A model generated the notes under the pieces. That model was not told the origin of the DNA, did no database searches, and worked only from the letters and a program-made list of their open reading frames with translations. A stretch of 64,000 bases of DNA from Kushneria indalinina DSM 14324 (GTDB lineage Bacteria > Pseudomonadota > Gammaproteobacteria > Pseudomonadales > Halomonadaceae): contig NZ_QRDJ01000006.1 of the NCBI RefSeq assembly GCF_003385845.1, positions 620,001-684,000 of the forward strand, read 5' to 3'. Within the stretch, counting starts at the first letter, position 1. Every line of letters starts with the position of its first letter. The translations under genes were made by a program, and so were the position numbers. Below are positions 8,521 through 19,120 of the stretch, piece after piece.

Positions 8521-8680
8521 GACAATCCGACAGGACTCTGGTGTTGCGGGAAAGACGTCATGGTACGCAATCATGACCATGAGTGCTTGAATGGCGCTGA
8601 TAGCAAGCCTTTGGAGCACCACCCCCGGTCGAGCCACGCCCGCCGGGGGAGATGTCGGTCACCGTGGCGCTGTCGCCACG

Positions 8681-9661
8681 TTATTTCTGAGCCTTTTTCT
8701 TCTGCTTGTGGCGACGCTGGATCAGCCCCTGTTTGTGATCCTTTTGAGCTTCAAGATCACCGCGAATCTGGGCATGGCTGATCAGGGCAAAGATGAAGGT
8801 CCCGCCGACCACGTTGCCGGCAAGCGTGGGCAGGCCGAAGTGGAACAGGAACTCGCCCCAGCTGGCGCCGCCTTCAAAGACCAGGTACAGCACCTCGCTG
8901 GCGCCCACGATGATATGGGTCAGTTCGCCAATGGCCATGACGTAGGTAATGATCAGGATGATCCAGACCTTGGCCTGATCCGCTGCCGGTATCAGCCACA
9001 CCAGGGTGGCAATCATCCAGCCGGCCACCACACCCTTGGCGAACATTTCGCCCGTCGTATTCTCCATGACGTGCTCTGCCAGGGTGGTAAAGGCGCCCTG
9101 GGTCGAGGCGTCAAAGATGGGCAGGTGCAAAAAGGTCCAGGCGGAAATGGCGGCGCCGATCATGTTGCCGACCAGTACCACACCCCATATACGGCTCAAA
9201 GAGCCGAAGTTGGCCAGCGTCGGATGACTCATGACCGGCAAAACGGCCGTCACCGTGTTTTCGGTAAACAGCTGTTGGCGGGCCAGAATCACCACGATGA
9301 AGCCGATCGTGTAACCCAGACACTCGATCAAAAATCCGGTATCGCTTTCCGGCAGGTTGGCATGCAAGAGACCGCGCGCCACCATGGAAAGGCTCATCGA
9401 AATGCCGGCGGCGATGGCGGACCATAAAAGCGCCATGGAGTCCCGCGACAGCTCCTTCTGGCCATCCTTGCGAAGCCGCTGGTGTACGGCGGCCGCCTGC
9501 GAGGGCAGCTCGCGGGCCTGTTCGTTGGCAACCTCTTCGACCTCGCGACGATCTTCCGGGGTGTTCTCCGGTGTCGCATCCTGCTGTTCCTGCTCTGAAG
9601 TCTCGGCATCCAGACCGCCTTCAAAGTCATCCTGCGCCTGCTTGTTCTGGTCCTGGCTCAT
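8681..9661 (-). CDS. yfdC: Formate/nitrite transporter family channel, YfdC-like
   Basis: The 326-aa inner-membrane protein aligns along its length with E. coli YfdC: MALLWSAIAAG, ARQQLFTENTVTAVLPVM, LWLIPAA, THIIVG, YLVF and LPTLAGNVVGGTFIFALISHAQIR are shared motifs. It has a soluble acidic N-terminal extension (about 1-75, rich in Glu, Asp and Gln), six FNT membrane helices, and a basic C-terminal tail rich in Lys. FNT proteins are pentameric channels for small anions such as formate or nitrite. The substrate of the YfdC branch is not known. It is about 5.5 kb from the formate dehydrogenase genes, so a formate link is only suggestive. Confidence 0.88.
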   Translation of the reverse strand: MSQDQNKQAQDDFEGGLDAETSEQEQQDATPENTPEDRREVEEVANEQARELPSQAAAVHQRLRKDGQKELSRDSMALLWSAIAAGISMSLSMVARGLLHANLPESDTGFLIECLGYTIGFIVVILARQQLFTENTVTAVLPVMSHPTLANFGSLSRIWGVVLVGNMIGAAISAWTFLHLPIFDASTQGAFTTLAEHVMENTTGEMFAKGVVAGWMIATLVWLIPAADQAKVWIILIITYVMAIGELTHIIVGASEVLYLVFEGGASWGEFLFHFGLPTLAGNVVGGTFIFALISHAQIRGDLEAQKDHKQGLIQRRHKQKKKAQK

Positions 9662-9791
9662 ATGGCGTGCCTGTTGGTTGTCCCGGTAATCGATGAGCTT
9701 AGCGTAGTCATGCGGCCCCTGAATCAACAGGACATGTTGGCCGGGCTCCGGGCCGCCTGTACAGTGCCGGCTCGTATTTTAAAAGAGTCTG

Positions 9792-10988
9792 ATGATGGGC
9801 CATTCTGCCGGCAACCGTCGCCTGATCATGATGATGATGGCGCTGATCGTACTGACCCCCATGGGGGTCGATATCTTTTTGCCTTCGCTGCCCATGCTGG
9901 CGCAGGATTTTGCGCTGGATACGGCCGGCATCAAATGGTCCATCACCCTGTATCTCATCAGCATGGGGGCGGGGCAGCTGGTGGCCGGTCCGCTGGTGGA
10001 TGCCCTCGGACGACGCCCCATGGCGATGGCAGGGGCGCTCGTTTATGGTCTGGCCGCAGGGCTGTGTCTGGTGGCCGATCAGATCACGCTCTTTTATATC
10101 GGGCGCCTGATGCAGGGATTTGGCGCCTCGCTTGCCACCGTGGTGGCATTTTCGTGCGTGCGTGATCGTTTTGAAGGCGAACGTCGGGCGGGTATTTACA
10201 GTTTTTTGAATGCGGCAGTCTGTGTGGTACCGGCGCTCGCCCCCTTGCTGGGAAGTGTGCTGGCCGCCTTCTGGCACTGGCGCGCCAGTTTTGTGTTCAT
10301 GGTGGCGTTTGCTCTGGGCGTGACCCTGTTTTGTCTCTGGGGCCTTGAGGAGACCAGACCGCCAGGCCGACGGAAAAATCATTGGTCGCGTTATGGCCAT
10401 GATGTTTTAGCCATTCTGCGCGATGGGCATTTTGTCTTTCATGCCATGATTGCCATGACCGGAATGACGGTCATTCTGATCTATGTCACCACGGCCCCCA
10501 TATTACTGATTGACCAGGCCGGATTGAGTGAGCTCGCCTTCGGCGGCTGGTTTGGCGCCGTGGCCGCCATCAATGTGCTTTCCTATTTTCTGGCTCCCCG
10601 GCTGATCGCTCGTCTGGGCCAGCAACGCGCCATCCATGCAGGCCTTGCCATCATGGTGGCGGGTGGGGTTTTTCACGGCCTTTTTTACAGCCTTGTCGGA
10701 CCGGGCGTGGCCACCTTCATGCTGCCCAACGCTGTCATGGTGACCGGTTTTTCATTGACACTTGGCGCGGCGTTGAGTCTGGCCCTTGAGCCCTATGCCG
10801 ACAGGGCCGGACTTGCGTCGTCGCTTGCCGGGTGCTGCCAGATGGGGGGTGGGGCACTGCTGGCCTCGCTGCTGACCCTGCTACCGCTACCACCTCAATG
10901 GATGCTGGCCCTTACAGGGGTGCTGGGAGCAGGTGGCTTGCTGCTGGCGGCAATTCTTGTTTTTCATCGGCATCCGACGGTGTCATGA
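9792..10988 (+). CDS. Bcr/CflA-family MFS drug exporter
   Basis: A 398-aa, 12-helix major facilitator protein. It carries the Bcr/CflA signature at its N terminus (TPMGVDIFLPSLPMLAQDF), the loop 2-3 motif GPLVDALGRRPM near residue 75, and motif C-like sequence in helix 5 (AAVCVVPALAPLLGSVL). These exporters use the proton gradient to expel drugs or metabolites. The substrate cannot be predicted. It is transcribed alone, divergent from the yfdC-like gene. Two adjacent ATGs (9792, 9795) are possible starts. Confidence 0.9.
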   Translation: MMGHSAGNRRLIMMMMALIVLTPMGVDIFLPSLPMLAQDFALDTAGIKWSITLYLISMGAGQLVAGPLVDALGRRPMAMAGALVYGLAAGLCLVADQITLFYIGRLMQGFGASLATVVAFSCVRDRFEGERRAGIYSFLNAAVCVVPALAPLLGSVLAAFWHWRASFVFMVAFALGVTLFCLWGLEETRPPGRRKNHWSRYGHDVLAILRDGHFVFHAMIAMTGMTVILIYVTTAPILLIDQAGLSELAFGGWFGAVAAINVLSYFLAPRLIARLGQQRAIHAGLAIMVAGGVFHGLFYSLVGPGVATFMLPNAVMVTGFSLTLGAALSLALEPYADRAGLASSLAGCCQMGGGALLASLLTLLPLPPQWMLALTGVLGAGGLLLAAILVFHRHPTVS

Positions 10989-11334
10989 CGGGTTACCTCT
11001 ATTGTCGGCATGTCACCGATAAGTAAAAAAAGACAGCGTTTCATTATGACTACTGAGAAAAAGGGCTTCTGACGCTAGAATGGCGTTTAACCTAGCCTTC
11101 AACATGAACATGTTTTGTGTCGCTGTGGCATTTTTGAACGTATTGCGCGCTGAAAAGTGGCGTAAAATGCTGCGCTTGTACTGCTGGTATGAAAGTGCAG
11201 TGTCGTGGTAAACAGGCCTGCCCAGTTCAATAAAGCATACGCTGTCATGCATGGCTGCCCTGAGATTTTTTCCTGCATGACGGTCACCGTATGAACCATA
11301 CCTTTTTATATATCAGGGCACTTCAAGGATGCTT
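10989..11334. other. 346-bp upstream region of opgGH, no gene seen
   Basis: More AT-rich than its surroundings, with no credible coding frame. It holds an 11-bp palindrome ACGGTcACCGT at 11280-11290 and a TTTTTATATAT stretch at 11303-11313 just before the opgG ribosome-binding site. It is probably the regulatory region of the glucan operon. Osmotic control is known for opgGH elsewhere, but no defined operator was recognised. Confidence 0.35.
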
Positions 11335-12930
11335 ATGAGGAATGTTGCTGTGACGTCTTATCTGAAAACCTCCGGTAGTTCCGCGGTTTACACTACCCTG
11401 AAAAAAAGTGCCATGCTGGCTTTCGGGGTGGCTTCACTGTTTTCCGCTCAGGCCGTGCTCGCATTTGACTTCAATGATGTCAGCCAGGAGGCTCAGGAGC
11501 TTGCACAGCGTGGCTACAGTGCGCCTCAAGGCAATCTCCCCGGTTCACTTTCCGGACTGAATTTTCAGCAGTATCAACAGATTCAGTACAAGCCTGCCCA
11601 GTCGCACTGGCGTAGCGAAAACCTGCGATTTGATCTTGGGTTCTTTCATGAGGGAATGCACTACAACACGCCCGTGACCATCAACGAAGTCAATGGCGAT
11701 GATGTGCAGGAACTGAAATTCTCGCCGGACAATTTCAACTACGGCAATCTTGATATCGACAAGTCGAAGTTCAAGGATCTTGGTTTTGCCGGTTTCAAGA
11801 TCAATTATGGGGACAACCCCGACAAGAAAAACGAGTCGATGGTGTTCCTTGGCGCCAGTTACTTCCGGGTGGCCGGCAAGAACCAGCGCTATGGTCTTTC
11901 AAGCCGCGGGCTGGCCGTGGATACCGGACTTAACTCGGGAGAAGAATTTCCTCGCTTCAAGGAGTTCTGGGTCGTCAAGCCGCAGGGGGATGATCGCTAC
12001 CTGACCATCTATGCGCTGCTCGATTCGCCCAGCGCGACCGGTGCCTATCGCTTTATTCTGCGTCCGGGTCAGGACAGCGTGGTCGATGTGCAGTCGCGTC
12101 TTTTTCTGCGTCGTCAGGTCACCAAGCTGGGCATCGCGCCGCTGACCAGCATGTACCTGTTTGGGCCCGAGCAGCCGTCCGGGGACAGCAATTATCGTCC
12201 CGCCATTCATGATTCCAATGGCCTGCAGCTGGCCACCAGTGACGGGCAGTGGTTGTGGCGTCCGCTGGCCAATCCCAAACGTCTTTCAGTCGATACCTTC
12301 CCGGCCAACAATCCGCGCGGTATCGGGCTTTTGCAGCGCGATCACCAGTTTGACAACTATCAGGATATCCAGAATCGCTACGACCTGCGTCCCAGCGCCT
12401 GGATCGAGCCACAAAACGGCTGGGGTGACGGTCAGGTAGAGCTCGTACAGATTCCGACGCCGGATGAAACCAATGACAACATTGTCAGTTTCTGGCGTCC
12501 GACCCAGGAACTGCCGACCAATCAGCCGCTGGATTACAACTACACCATTAACTGGACGCTCAACGAGTCGCGCTATCACACGCCCGATCTGGGCTGGGTG
12601 GCACAGACCCGTCGCGCACGCGGTGAGGTGATTCAGGACAATCTGGTGCGCAAAAACGACGACAGCACGCTGTATGTGGTCGATTTCGTGGGGCCGAACC
12701 TCAAGTCGCCGGGCAGCAATGCCAATATCCAGGCCGATGTCGATCTGGGTGACAACGGTCAGGTCGTACGCAGTGAAGTGGTTCGCAACCCTGCCATGGG
12801 CGGGTATCGCCTGAAGTTGAGCGTCAAGGCCAACGACACCTCAAAGCCGGTCAACATGAAGGCTTTTCTTAAAAATGGTGATTCGCGCCTGACGGAAACC
12901 TGGAACTACGTGCTGCCTGCCAATGAGTGA
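11335..12930 (+). CDS. opgG: Periplasmic glucan biosynthesis protein G
   Basis: OpgG (MdoG) is the periplasmic partner of OpgH in making osmoregulated periplasmic glucans, acting on beta-1,2-glucan chains. The 531-aa protein has a long basic N-region and a signal peptide ending near AQAVLA, then the mature MdoG fold starting FDFNDV. Family motifs include [15 protein letters not shown] and [21 protein letters not shown]. The start at 11335 is preferred because AAGGA lies 5 nt before it. The ATG at 11329 overlaps that site. The 3' end overlaps opgH by 8 nt (ATGAGTGA), coupling translation of both. Confidence 0.95.
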   Translation: MRNVAVTSYLKTSGSSAVYTTLKKSAMLAFGVASLFSAQAVLAFDFNDVSQEAQELAQRGYSAPQGNLPGSLSGLNFQQYQQIQYKPAQSHWRSENLRFDLGFFHEGMHYNTPVTINEVNGDDVQELKFSPDNFNYGNLDIDKSKFKDLGFAGFKINYGDNPDKKNESMVFLGASYFRVAGKNQRYGLSSRGLAVDTGLNSGEEFPRFKEFWVVKPQGDDRYLTIYALLDSPSATGAYRFILRPGQDSVVDVQSRLFLRRQVTKLGIAPLTSMYLFGPEQPSGDSNYRPAIHDSNGLQLATSDGQWLWRPLANPKRLSVDTFPANNPRGIGLLQRDHQFDNYQDIQNRYDLRPSAWIEPQNGWGDGQVELVQIPTPDETNDNIVSFWRPTQELPTNQPLDYNYTINWTLNESRYHTPDLGWVAQTRRARGEVIQDNLVRKNDDSTLYVVDFVGPNLKSPGSNANIQADVDLGDNGQVVRSEVVRNPAMGGYRLKLSVKANDTSKPVNMKAFLKNGDSRLTETWNYVLPANE

Positions 12931-15418
12931 TGATGCCTATTCAAGCCCGGCCCGGGCGTATCTCGAGCGCCTGGCGCTCGGGACCCGGGAGCTGGGAAAT
13001 CGACGAGAACTGCTGGCGCTGGCTTCTCAGGATACGCCCCTGTTTCAGATCCATGAGGAGCTCGGCAAACAGCATCTTTTACAGGACGACCCTTCCAGTG
13101 CTTCGGTGCTTCGGCGCCTGGAACTCGCCTACGGGACGGCACCGCTGGCACCGCCGGAGGTGCTTGGAACCGACAAGGCGGGGCGTGTCTGTCTCAAGAC
13201 CATGCCGCCCATCGAGCGCACCTCGATTGCGCCTCACCCCTGGACCACCAGCCCGATCAAGCGCCTGAAAAAGGGCTATCATCTGCGCCGTGGCAATCTA
13301 AAGCCTCGCGAGCGCAAGACCCGTGCCCCCGAGGCACCCTCGGCGGCGCGCTGGAAAATGGTCGGGTCGATGCGCCGCTGGACCCTTCTGGCGCTGGTCA
13401 TGGTGCAAAGTGCCGTGGCCGTCTGGTACATGAGTACCGTGCTGCCGTATCAGGGCGCGCAGCTGCTGGAAGTGGCTGAGCTGGTACTTTTTGCGCTGTT
13501 GTTCTGCTGGGTGTCGGCCGGTTTCTGGACGGCACTGATGGGGTTCTTTCAGCTGCTGAAGGGACGGGACAAATACAGTATTTCGGCCACCAGTGCCGGC
13601 GATGAGCCGATCGATCCTTCGGCCAGAACCGCGATTGTCATGCCGATCTGTAATGAGGACGTCAACCGCGTATTCGCCGGGCTCAAGGCGACCTACGAGT
13701 CCGTGCAGCGCAGTGGCAATATTGAGCACTTTGATTTCTACGTGCTCAGTGACAGCTATGATCCTGACACCTGTGTCGAAGAAAACCATGCCTGGCTGCG
13801 ACTGTGCCGCGAAGTCGGTGGGTTCGGCCGGATCTTCTATCGGCGCCGTTCGCGTCGGGTCAAGAAAAAGAGCGGCAACATCGACGATTTCTGCCGTCGT
13901 TTTGGCGCCAAGTACCGCTATATGCTGGTCATGGATGCCGACAGCGTCATGAGCGGACGCTGCCTGACCCGTCTGGTACAGCTGATGGAAGCCAATCCGG
14001 ACGCGGGTATCATTCAGTCAGCGCCGCTGGCCGCCGGCAGTAACAACCTCTATGCCCGACTGCAGCAGTTCGCTACCCGGGTATATGGACCGCTGTTTAC
14101 GGCGGGCCTGCACTTCTGGCAGTTGGGAGAGTCCCACTACTGGGGGCATAACGCCATTATCCGCGTTGAGCCTTTCATGTATTACTGCTCGCTGGCACCG
14201 CTGCCGGGCAAGGGGGCCCTGTCGGGTGAGATCCTGTCACACGACTTTGTCGAAGCCGCACTGATGCGTCGTGCCGGCTGGGGTGTGTGGATTGCCTATG
14301 ACATGCCGGGCAGCTATGAAGAGATGCCGCCCAACCTGATCGATGAGCTGCAGCGCGATCGGCGCTGGTGTCAGGGCAACATCATGAACTTCCGGCTGTT
14401 TCTGGTGCGCGGCATGCATCCGGTACACCGGGCGGTATTCCTGACCGGGGTCATGTCCTATCTGTCGGCGCCGCTCTGGTTCCTGTTTCTGATGCTGTCC
14501 ACGGCGCTTCTGGCCGTACATACCCTGACCACGCCCGAGTATTTCACCGAGCCCATGCAGCTGTTTCCACGCTGGCCCGAGTGGCATCCGGGCAGGGCGG
14601 TGGCGCTCTTTTCCACCACGCTGACGCTGCTTTTTCTGCCCAAGATCCTGAGTGTCATCGTGATCTGGGCCAAGGGCCCGCGCTACTACGGCGGCGCAGT
14701 TCGGCTTGGCTTTTCGATGATCATCGAGTCGCTGATATCGATGCTGCTGGCGCCGGTACGCATGCTCTTTCATACCCGCTTTGTACTGGCGGCGTTGATG
14801 GGGATCGAGGTCAAGTGGAAATCGCCCCAGCGTGACTTCAGCGAGACGACCTGGAAGGACGCGTTCATGCGTCACGGCGGGCAGACCGTGTTCGGCATTA
14901 TCTGGACACTGTTTGTTCTCTGGCTGGACCCGCTGTTTCTGCTCTGGCTGTGGCCTATTGTCGGAGCGCTGATGCTGTCGATCCCGGTGTCGGTGATCAC
15001 CAGTAAGGTCGGACTGGGGCGGGCTGCCTTCAGAGGGCGGATGTTTCTGATTCCAGAAGAGTCCAATCCGCCGCGGGAGCTGCGAGCCACCTGGCGCTTT
15101 GTGCGTAATGCTCGCCGTCAGCCGCCGGCACCGACCTTTGTGCAGACCGTAGTCAATCCCATCGACAACGCACTGGGCTGCGCCATGGGGGTGGCACGCC
15201 ATAACAAGTCCGAGGCGATCGAATCGCAGCGTCAGTCCATGGTGCGCCAGGCGCTGGTGGGTGGGCCCGACAAGATGTCCATCAAGGAAAAGCTGCTGGT
15301 GCTGGATGATCCGGTCATGCTTTCAAGGCTCCATTACCATGTGTGGGATCGAAGCCAGCAATATCCTGCCTGGATCGATGAAGCCTATGCCGATGATCCG
15401 CCACCGCGCTTTATCTAG
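12923..15418 (+). CDS. opgH: Glucans biosynthesis glucosyltransferase H
   Basis: OpgH (MdoH) is the inner-membrane GT2 enzyme that polymerises glucose from UDP-glucose into the glucan backbone and passes it across the membrane. The 831-aa protein has a cytoplasmic N-terminal region (1-145), two helices (about 150-220), the GT2 domain with [14 protein letters not shown], the metal-binding MDADS, a catalytic [10 protein letters not shown] and the QRDRRW motif, then about six further helices and a cytoplasmic C terminus. Length is normal for the family. It is co-translated with opgG and followed by a strong terminator. Confidence 0.96.
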   Translation: MSDDAYSSPARAYLERLALGTRELGNRRELLALASQDTPLFQIHEELGKQHLLQDDPSSASVLRRLELAYGTAPLAPPEVLGTDKAGRVCLKTMPPIERTSIAPHPWTTSPIKRLKKGYHLRRGNLKPRERKTRAPEAPSAARWKMVGSMRRWTLLALVMVQSAVAVWYMSTVLPYQGAQLLEVAELVLFALLFCWVSAGFWTALMGFFQLLKGRDKYSISATSAGDEPIDPSARTAIVMPICNEDVNRVFAGLKATYESVQRSGNIEHFDFYVLSDSYDPDTCVEENHAWLRLCREVGGFGRIFYRRRSRRVKKKSGNIDDFCRRFGAKYRYMLVMDADSVMSGRCLTRLVQLMEANPDAGIIQSAPLAAGSNNLYARLQQFATRVYGPLFTAGLHFWQLGESHYWGHNAIIRVEPFMYYCSLAPLPGKGALSGEILSHDFVEAALMRRAGWGVWIAYDMPGSYEEMPPNLIDELQRDRRWCQGNIMNFRLFLVRGMHPVHRAVFLTGVMSYLSAPLWFLFLMLSTALLAVHTLTTPEYFTEPMQLFPRWPEWHPGRAVALFSTTLTLLFLPKILSVIVIWAKGPRYYGGAVRLGFSMIIESLISMLLAPVRMLFHTRFVLAALMGIEVKWKSPQRDFSETTWKDAFMRHGGQTVFGIIWTLFVLWLDPLFLLWLWPIVGALMLSIPVSVITSKVGLGRAAFRGRMFLIPEESNPPRELRATWRFVRNARRQPPAPTFVQTVVNPIDNALGCAMGVARHNKSEAIESQRQSMVRQALVGGPDKMSIKEKLLVLDDPVMLSRLHYHVWDRSQQYPAWIDEAYADDPPPRFI

Positions 15419-15434
15419 ACGGGCGGTCTGACGC

Positions 15435-15465
15435 AAAAAGGCCCTGCCATTGGCAGGGCCTTTTT
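15435..15465 (+). terminator. Terminator after opgGH
   Basis: AAAAAGGCCCTGCCA (15435-15449) pairs with TGGCAGGGCCTTTTT (15451-15465), ending in a T run 17 bp past the opgH stop codon. Confidence 0.88.
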
Positions 15466-15511
15466 CATGTTCGTACTGGTTGGTGTGAGAACGGGTAAAA
15501 AAGAAGCCATA

Positions 15512-15540
15512 AAAAAGGGCCCCCAATTGCCGGGCCCTCT
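15512..15540 (-). terminator. Terminator after cysI
   Basis: Read on the minus strand, AGGGCCCGGCAATTGGGGGCCC forms a GC-rich hairpin (AGGGCCC/GGGCCCT arms) followed by a run of six T residues, 24 bp after the cysI stop. Confidence 0.8.
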
Positions 15541-15563
15541 GGATGCTGCACACTACTCGGCCA

Positions 15564-17309
15564 TCAGGCCGTGTGGAAATCCAGGCCGTTTTCAGTGGCC
15601 TTGATGATGCCAACGCGCACAACAAAGTCACCGAAGTATTCGCCTGCTTCACGTTCCCTGGCGTAGCGATGAATCATCGGCGTCAGCTCTTCGAGAATGG
15701 TCTTCTCGTCGATGTTCTCGCGATACATCTTGTTGAGCCGGGTGCCGGTAAAGTCGCCGCCCAGATAAAGGTTATAGCGACCGATCGCCTTGCCGACAAA
15801 ACCGATCTCGGCCATGAAAGGACGTCCACAGCCGTTGGGACAGCCGGTCATGCGCACGATGATTGGATCGTTTTCCAGCCCGGCGTCCTTCATGATGGCA
15901 TCGAACTTGTCCAGCAGCGTGGGCAGATAGCGCTCGCTCTCTGCCATCGCCAGACCGCAGGTGGGGAAGGCCACACAGGCGATCGAATGCTGGCGCAGGG
16001 GAGTAACGTCCTTGAGCATGCGATAGCGATCGATGATGCCATCAATCTGCTCGCGCAGTTCAGGCTTCACATTGGTGATGATCAGGTTCTGATTGCAGCT
16101 CAGCACGATATCGCCGTCATGAATAGTGGCGATTTCACGCATCCCGGTCATGATCTGCATGCCGGCATGAATGGGGTTGTCATCTTCGTAGTCGCGAATA
16201 CGTCCGTTCTCGACGAACAGACCGTAATGCCACTGCCCGTCCTCTCCCTGATACCAGCCGAGAATATCGCCGGTGGTAGTGAACTCAAACGAACGCTCTT
16301 CGCCCAGCGCATAACCCAGGTATTTTTCTAGCTCGGCCCTGAAGCCGTCGGCGCCCATGGTGTCGACGGTATATTTCAGGCGTGCATGCTTGCGGTTCTT
16401 GCGGTCGCCATTGTCCCGCTGAACCAGCATGATCTTTTCGGCTACGTCTACGGTTTGAGCGACATCGCAGTAACCGATGACCGTGCCCCGGCGCGGATAG
16501 GTCTCCGGCTCGCCGTGAGTGGAGCCCATGCCGCCGCCGACCGCAACATTGAAGCCCTTGAGTTCGCCATCCTCGACAATCGCGATGAAGGCGACGTCGT
16601 TGGTCAGAACGTCAGTCTCATTGTCCGGCGGTACGGCCAGGCCGATCTTGAACTTGCGCGGTAGATAGTGCTGGGTATAAAGCGGCTCGGTAACCTCTTC
16701 TTCAGGACCACCGGCCACACGCTCTTCGCCCAGAAAGATCTCGTGATAGGCGCGTGTGCGGGGCAGCAGATGGTTGCTGATCTCGGCGGCCAGATCGTAG
16801 ACCTGCCGGTGCACCGCCGAGCGATGCGGATTGGCCGTCGAGGTGACGTTACGGTTGACGTCGCCGCAGGCGGCGATGGTGTCAATCATGGCGTCGTTAA
16901 CCGTTTTCAGATGCGCGCGCAGATTGCTCTTGAAAACCCCATGATACTGAAAGGTCTGACGCGTGGTGATGCGCAGCGTGCCATTGGCATAGTGGCGTGC
17001 CACATCATCCAGGGTGAGCCACTGCTCGCTGCTCATGCGCCCGCCGGCAATGCGCAGACGCACCATGAAAGAATAGAGCGGTTCCAGCTTTTTCTTGCGG
17101 CGCTGATCGCGAACGTCGCGATCATCCTGCATGTAAAAGCCGTGGAACTTGGTCAGCTGAGTATCGTCAGAGCTGACAGCGCCGGTGGCGTTGTCAGCCA
17201 TGTTTTCCATTAACCGTCCACGAAGGTAGTCGCTACCGACCTTGAGACTTTCGTTGGCGGCGTAGTCATCAAGCGACTCGTCACGGAGTTTGGCAATAAT
17301 ATCGGTCAT
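15564..17309 (-). CDS. cysI: NADPH-sulfite reductase hemoprotein, beta subunit
   Basis: Carries the siroheme and [4Fe-4S] centre that reduce sulfite to sulfide with six electrons from CysJ. The 581-aa sequence has the two ferredoxin-like half domains, the siroheme-binding basic residues (RLRIAGGRMSSEQW near 70 and RITTRQTFQYHG near 98) and the cluster ligands in CVAFPTCGLAMAESER (about 438-453) and MTGCPNGCGRP (about 483-493). Its ATG is 2 nt past the cysJ stop, so they form one operon in the order cysJ-cysI. No cysH or cysG is present nearby. Confidence 0.97.
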   Translation of the reverse strand: MTDIIAKLRDESLDDYAANESLKVGSDYLRGRLMENMADNATGAVSSDDTQLTKFHGFYMQDDRDVRDQRRKKKLEPLYSFMVRLRIAGGRMSSEQWLTLDDVARHYANGTLRITTRQTFQYHGVFKSNLRAHLKTVNDAMIDTIAACGDVNRNVTSTANPHRSAVHRQVYDLAAEISNHLLPRTRAYHEIFLGEERVAGGPEEEVTEPLYTQHYLPRKFKIGLAVPPDNETDVLTNDVAFIAIVEDGELKGFNVAVGGGMGSTHGEPETYPRRGTVIGYCDVAQTVDVAEKIMLVQRDNGDRKNRKHARLKYTVDTMGADGFRAELEKYLGYALGEERSFEFTTTGDILGWYQGEDGQWHYGLFVENGRIRDYEDDNPIHAGMQIMTGMREIATIHDGDIVLSCNQNLIITNVKPELREQIDGIIDRYRMLKDVTPLRQHSIACVAFPTCGLAMAESERYLPTLLDKFDAIMKDAGLENDPIIVRMTGCPNGCGRPFMAEIGFVGKAIGRYNLYLGGDFTGTRLNKMYRENIDEKTILEELTPMIHRYAREREAGEYFGDFVVRVGIIKATENGLDFHTA

Positions 17310-17311
17310 GT

Positions 17312-19120
17312 TCAGTATACGTCCCGCTGGTAGCGTTTGGACTGCTGGAGATCGCGGATATACTGGGCTGCAGCGTCCTCATCAAGACCACCGTGCTCTT
17401 TTACAATATCCAGCAGTGCCTGGTGTACGTCGGCTGCCATGCGCTCGCCATCGCCACAAATATAGAAATGGGCGCCACGCTCAAGCCAGGCGTAGAGTTC
17501 CGCCCCCTTTTCCCGAATGCGATCCTGTACGTAGATCTTCTCAGCCTGGTCGCGTGAAAAGGCAACGTCCAGGCGCGTCAGCAGGCCCTTTTCTCGCCAG
17601 TTCAGCCATTCGGCCTGATAGAGAAAGTCGGTGTGAAAATGCTGATCGCCAAAGAACAGCCAGTTGTCACCTTCGGCATCGGCATCGTCACGTTCCTGCA
17701 TGAAGGCGCGAAAGGGCGCTACGCCTGTGCCCGGACCTACCATGATAATCGGTGTGCTGTTGTCGTGCGGCAGTTTGAAGTTCTTGTTGCGATCAACATA
17801 GATCGGGATCTTGTCACCGGGCTCGACATGATCGGACAGATATCCGGTGGTGACCCCGTTACGGGCCCGTCCATGCGCTTCATAACGCACGACACCCACG
17901 GTCAGGTGAACTTCGTCGGGATCAGCGTTATAGCTTGATGCGATCGAATAGAGGCGCGGCGGCAGCTTGCGCAGGGCCTGGGTAAATGTAGCGGCATCCA
18001 GGTTGTCGACCGGGAACTGTTCGATCACATCAATGATGTGGCGGCCGTAGACCCACTCCTTGAACTCATCCCGCGCCTCGTCACTCAGAATGCGACGCAG
18101 TTCGGCGTTATCGCTGAGGTCGGCCCACTTTTCGAGAAACGGCCGCGTCAGCGTGGTGACTTCAAACTCGGCCAGCAGGGCATCACGCACCTTCTTGCCG
18201 GTATCGAGTTCGGTGTCATGGCTGATCCTGAGCTTTTCCAGAAGCTCATCGACGTAGGCGGGATCGTTTTGTGGCACCACGCCCAGCGCATCGCCGGGTT
18301 CGTAAACGAGACCGGAGTCCTCCAGTGACAGCTCGATATGACGGGTTTCCTTGCTGGAGCCATCGTCATTGAGAATCACCGTGTCGAGGATTTCGGCATA
18401 GAAGGGGTTCTTCTTGGACCACTGGCTTTCACCCGCCGATGCTGCCGGGGCGCCCTGTTCAGCCGCCGCCGTTGTGGCACCGGAAAGTTCGGCGTAGCGC
18501 GCCAGTACGGTCTCGATCCAGGCTTCCGCCGGCTCTTCGTAGTCAACGTCGCAGTCGACGCGATCACTGATACGCTCGGCACCGAGTTCGGCCAAGCGGG
18601 CGTCGAACTCCTTGCCCATCTGACAGAACTGATCGTAGCTTGAGTCGCCCAGTCCCAGCGCGGCAAAGCGATGGCCGTCGAGCTTGGGCGCCTTGCGGCC
18701 ATTGATCAGCTCATAAAAGCCGATGGCCGTATCCGGTGGATCGCCTTCTCCTTGGGTGCTGACCACAACCATCAGGTTGGTGGGATCCTTGAGATCCTTT
18801 TTGGTGGCATCTGCCATATCGAGCAGACGAACGTTAAAGCCATGGGCCTTGGCGCGATCGCGCGCCTGTTCGGCCACGCCTTCGGCGTTGCCGGTCTGGC
18901 TGCCATACAATACGGTGATTTCGGGTAGTGCGGAGGCGGTCTGTGTTGCACCTGCAGGTGACGCAGCGCTCAGCTGGCCGCCGGACGCGTTGAGTCCGGC
19001 GAGATACCCACTCAGCCAGGTCATCTGATCGCGATCCATGCCGCCCAGCACGTCATTGAGACGCTGGGCCTGATCGCCATTCAGAGGACTGTTGGTATCG
19101 AGCAGGGGGCCTTGTGACAT
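17312..19120 (-). CDS. cysJ: NADPH-sulfite reductase flavoprotein, alpha subunit
   Basis: Diflavin electron donor to CysI. The 602-aa protein has an N-terminal flavodoxin-like FMN domain (about 70-205, with LYGSQTGNAEGVAEQ and STQGEGDPPD), a FAD-binding region (about 235-440, RLYSIASSYN) and an NADPH-binding domain (about 450-602, MVGPGTGVAPFRAFMQER and the C-terminal RYQRDVY). The start at 19120 follows GAGGAT and gives the usual N terminus. It is the first gene of the cysJI operon, whose upstream region contains an AT-only palindrome. Confidence 0.97.
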   Translation of the reverse strand: MSQGPLLDTNSPLNGDQAQRLNDVLGGMDRDQMTWLSGYLAGLNASGGQLSAASPAGATQTASALPEITVLYGSQTGNAEGVAEQARDRAKAHGFNVRLLDMADATKKDLKDPTNLMVVVSTQGEGDPPDTAIGFYELINGRKAPKLDGHRFAALGLGDSSYDQFCQMGKEFDARLAELGAERISDRVDCDVDYEEPAEAWIETVLARYAELSGATTAAAEQGAPAASAGESQWSKKNPFYAEILDTVILNDDGSSKETRHIELSLEDSGLVYEPGDALGVVPQNDPAYVDELLEKLRISHDTELDTGKKVRDALLAEFEVTTLTRPFLEKWADLSDNAELRRILSDEARDEFKEWVYGRHIIDVIEQFPVDNLDAATFTQALRKLPPRLYSIASSYNADPDEVHLTVGVVRYEAHGRARNGVTTGYLSDHVEPGDKIPIYVDRNKNFKLPHDNSTPIIMVGPGTGVAPFRAFMQERDDADAEGDNWLFFGDQHFHTDFLYQAEWLNWREKGLLTRLDVAFSRDQAEKIYVQDRIREKGAELYAWLERGAHFYICGDGERMAADVHQALLDIVKEHGGLDEDAAAQYIRDLQQSKRYQRDVY

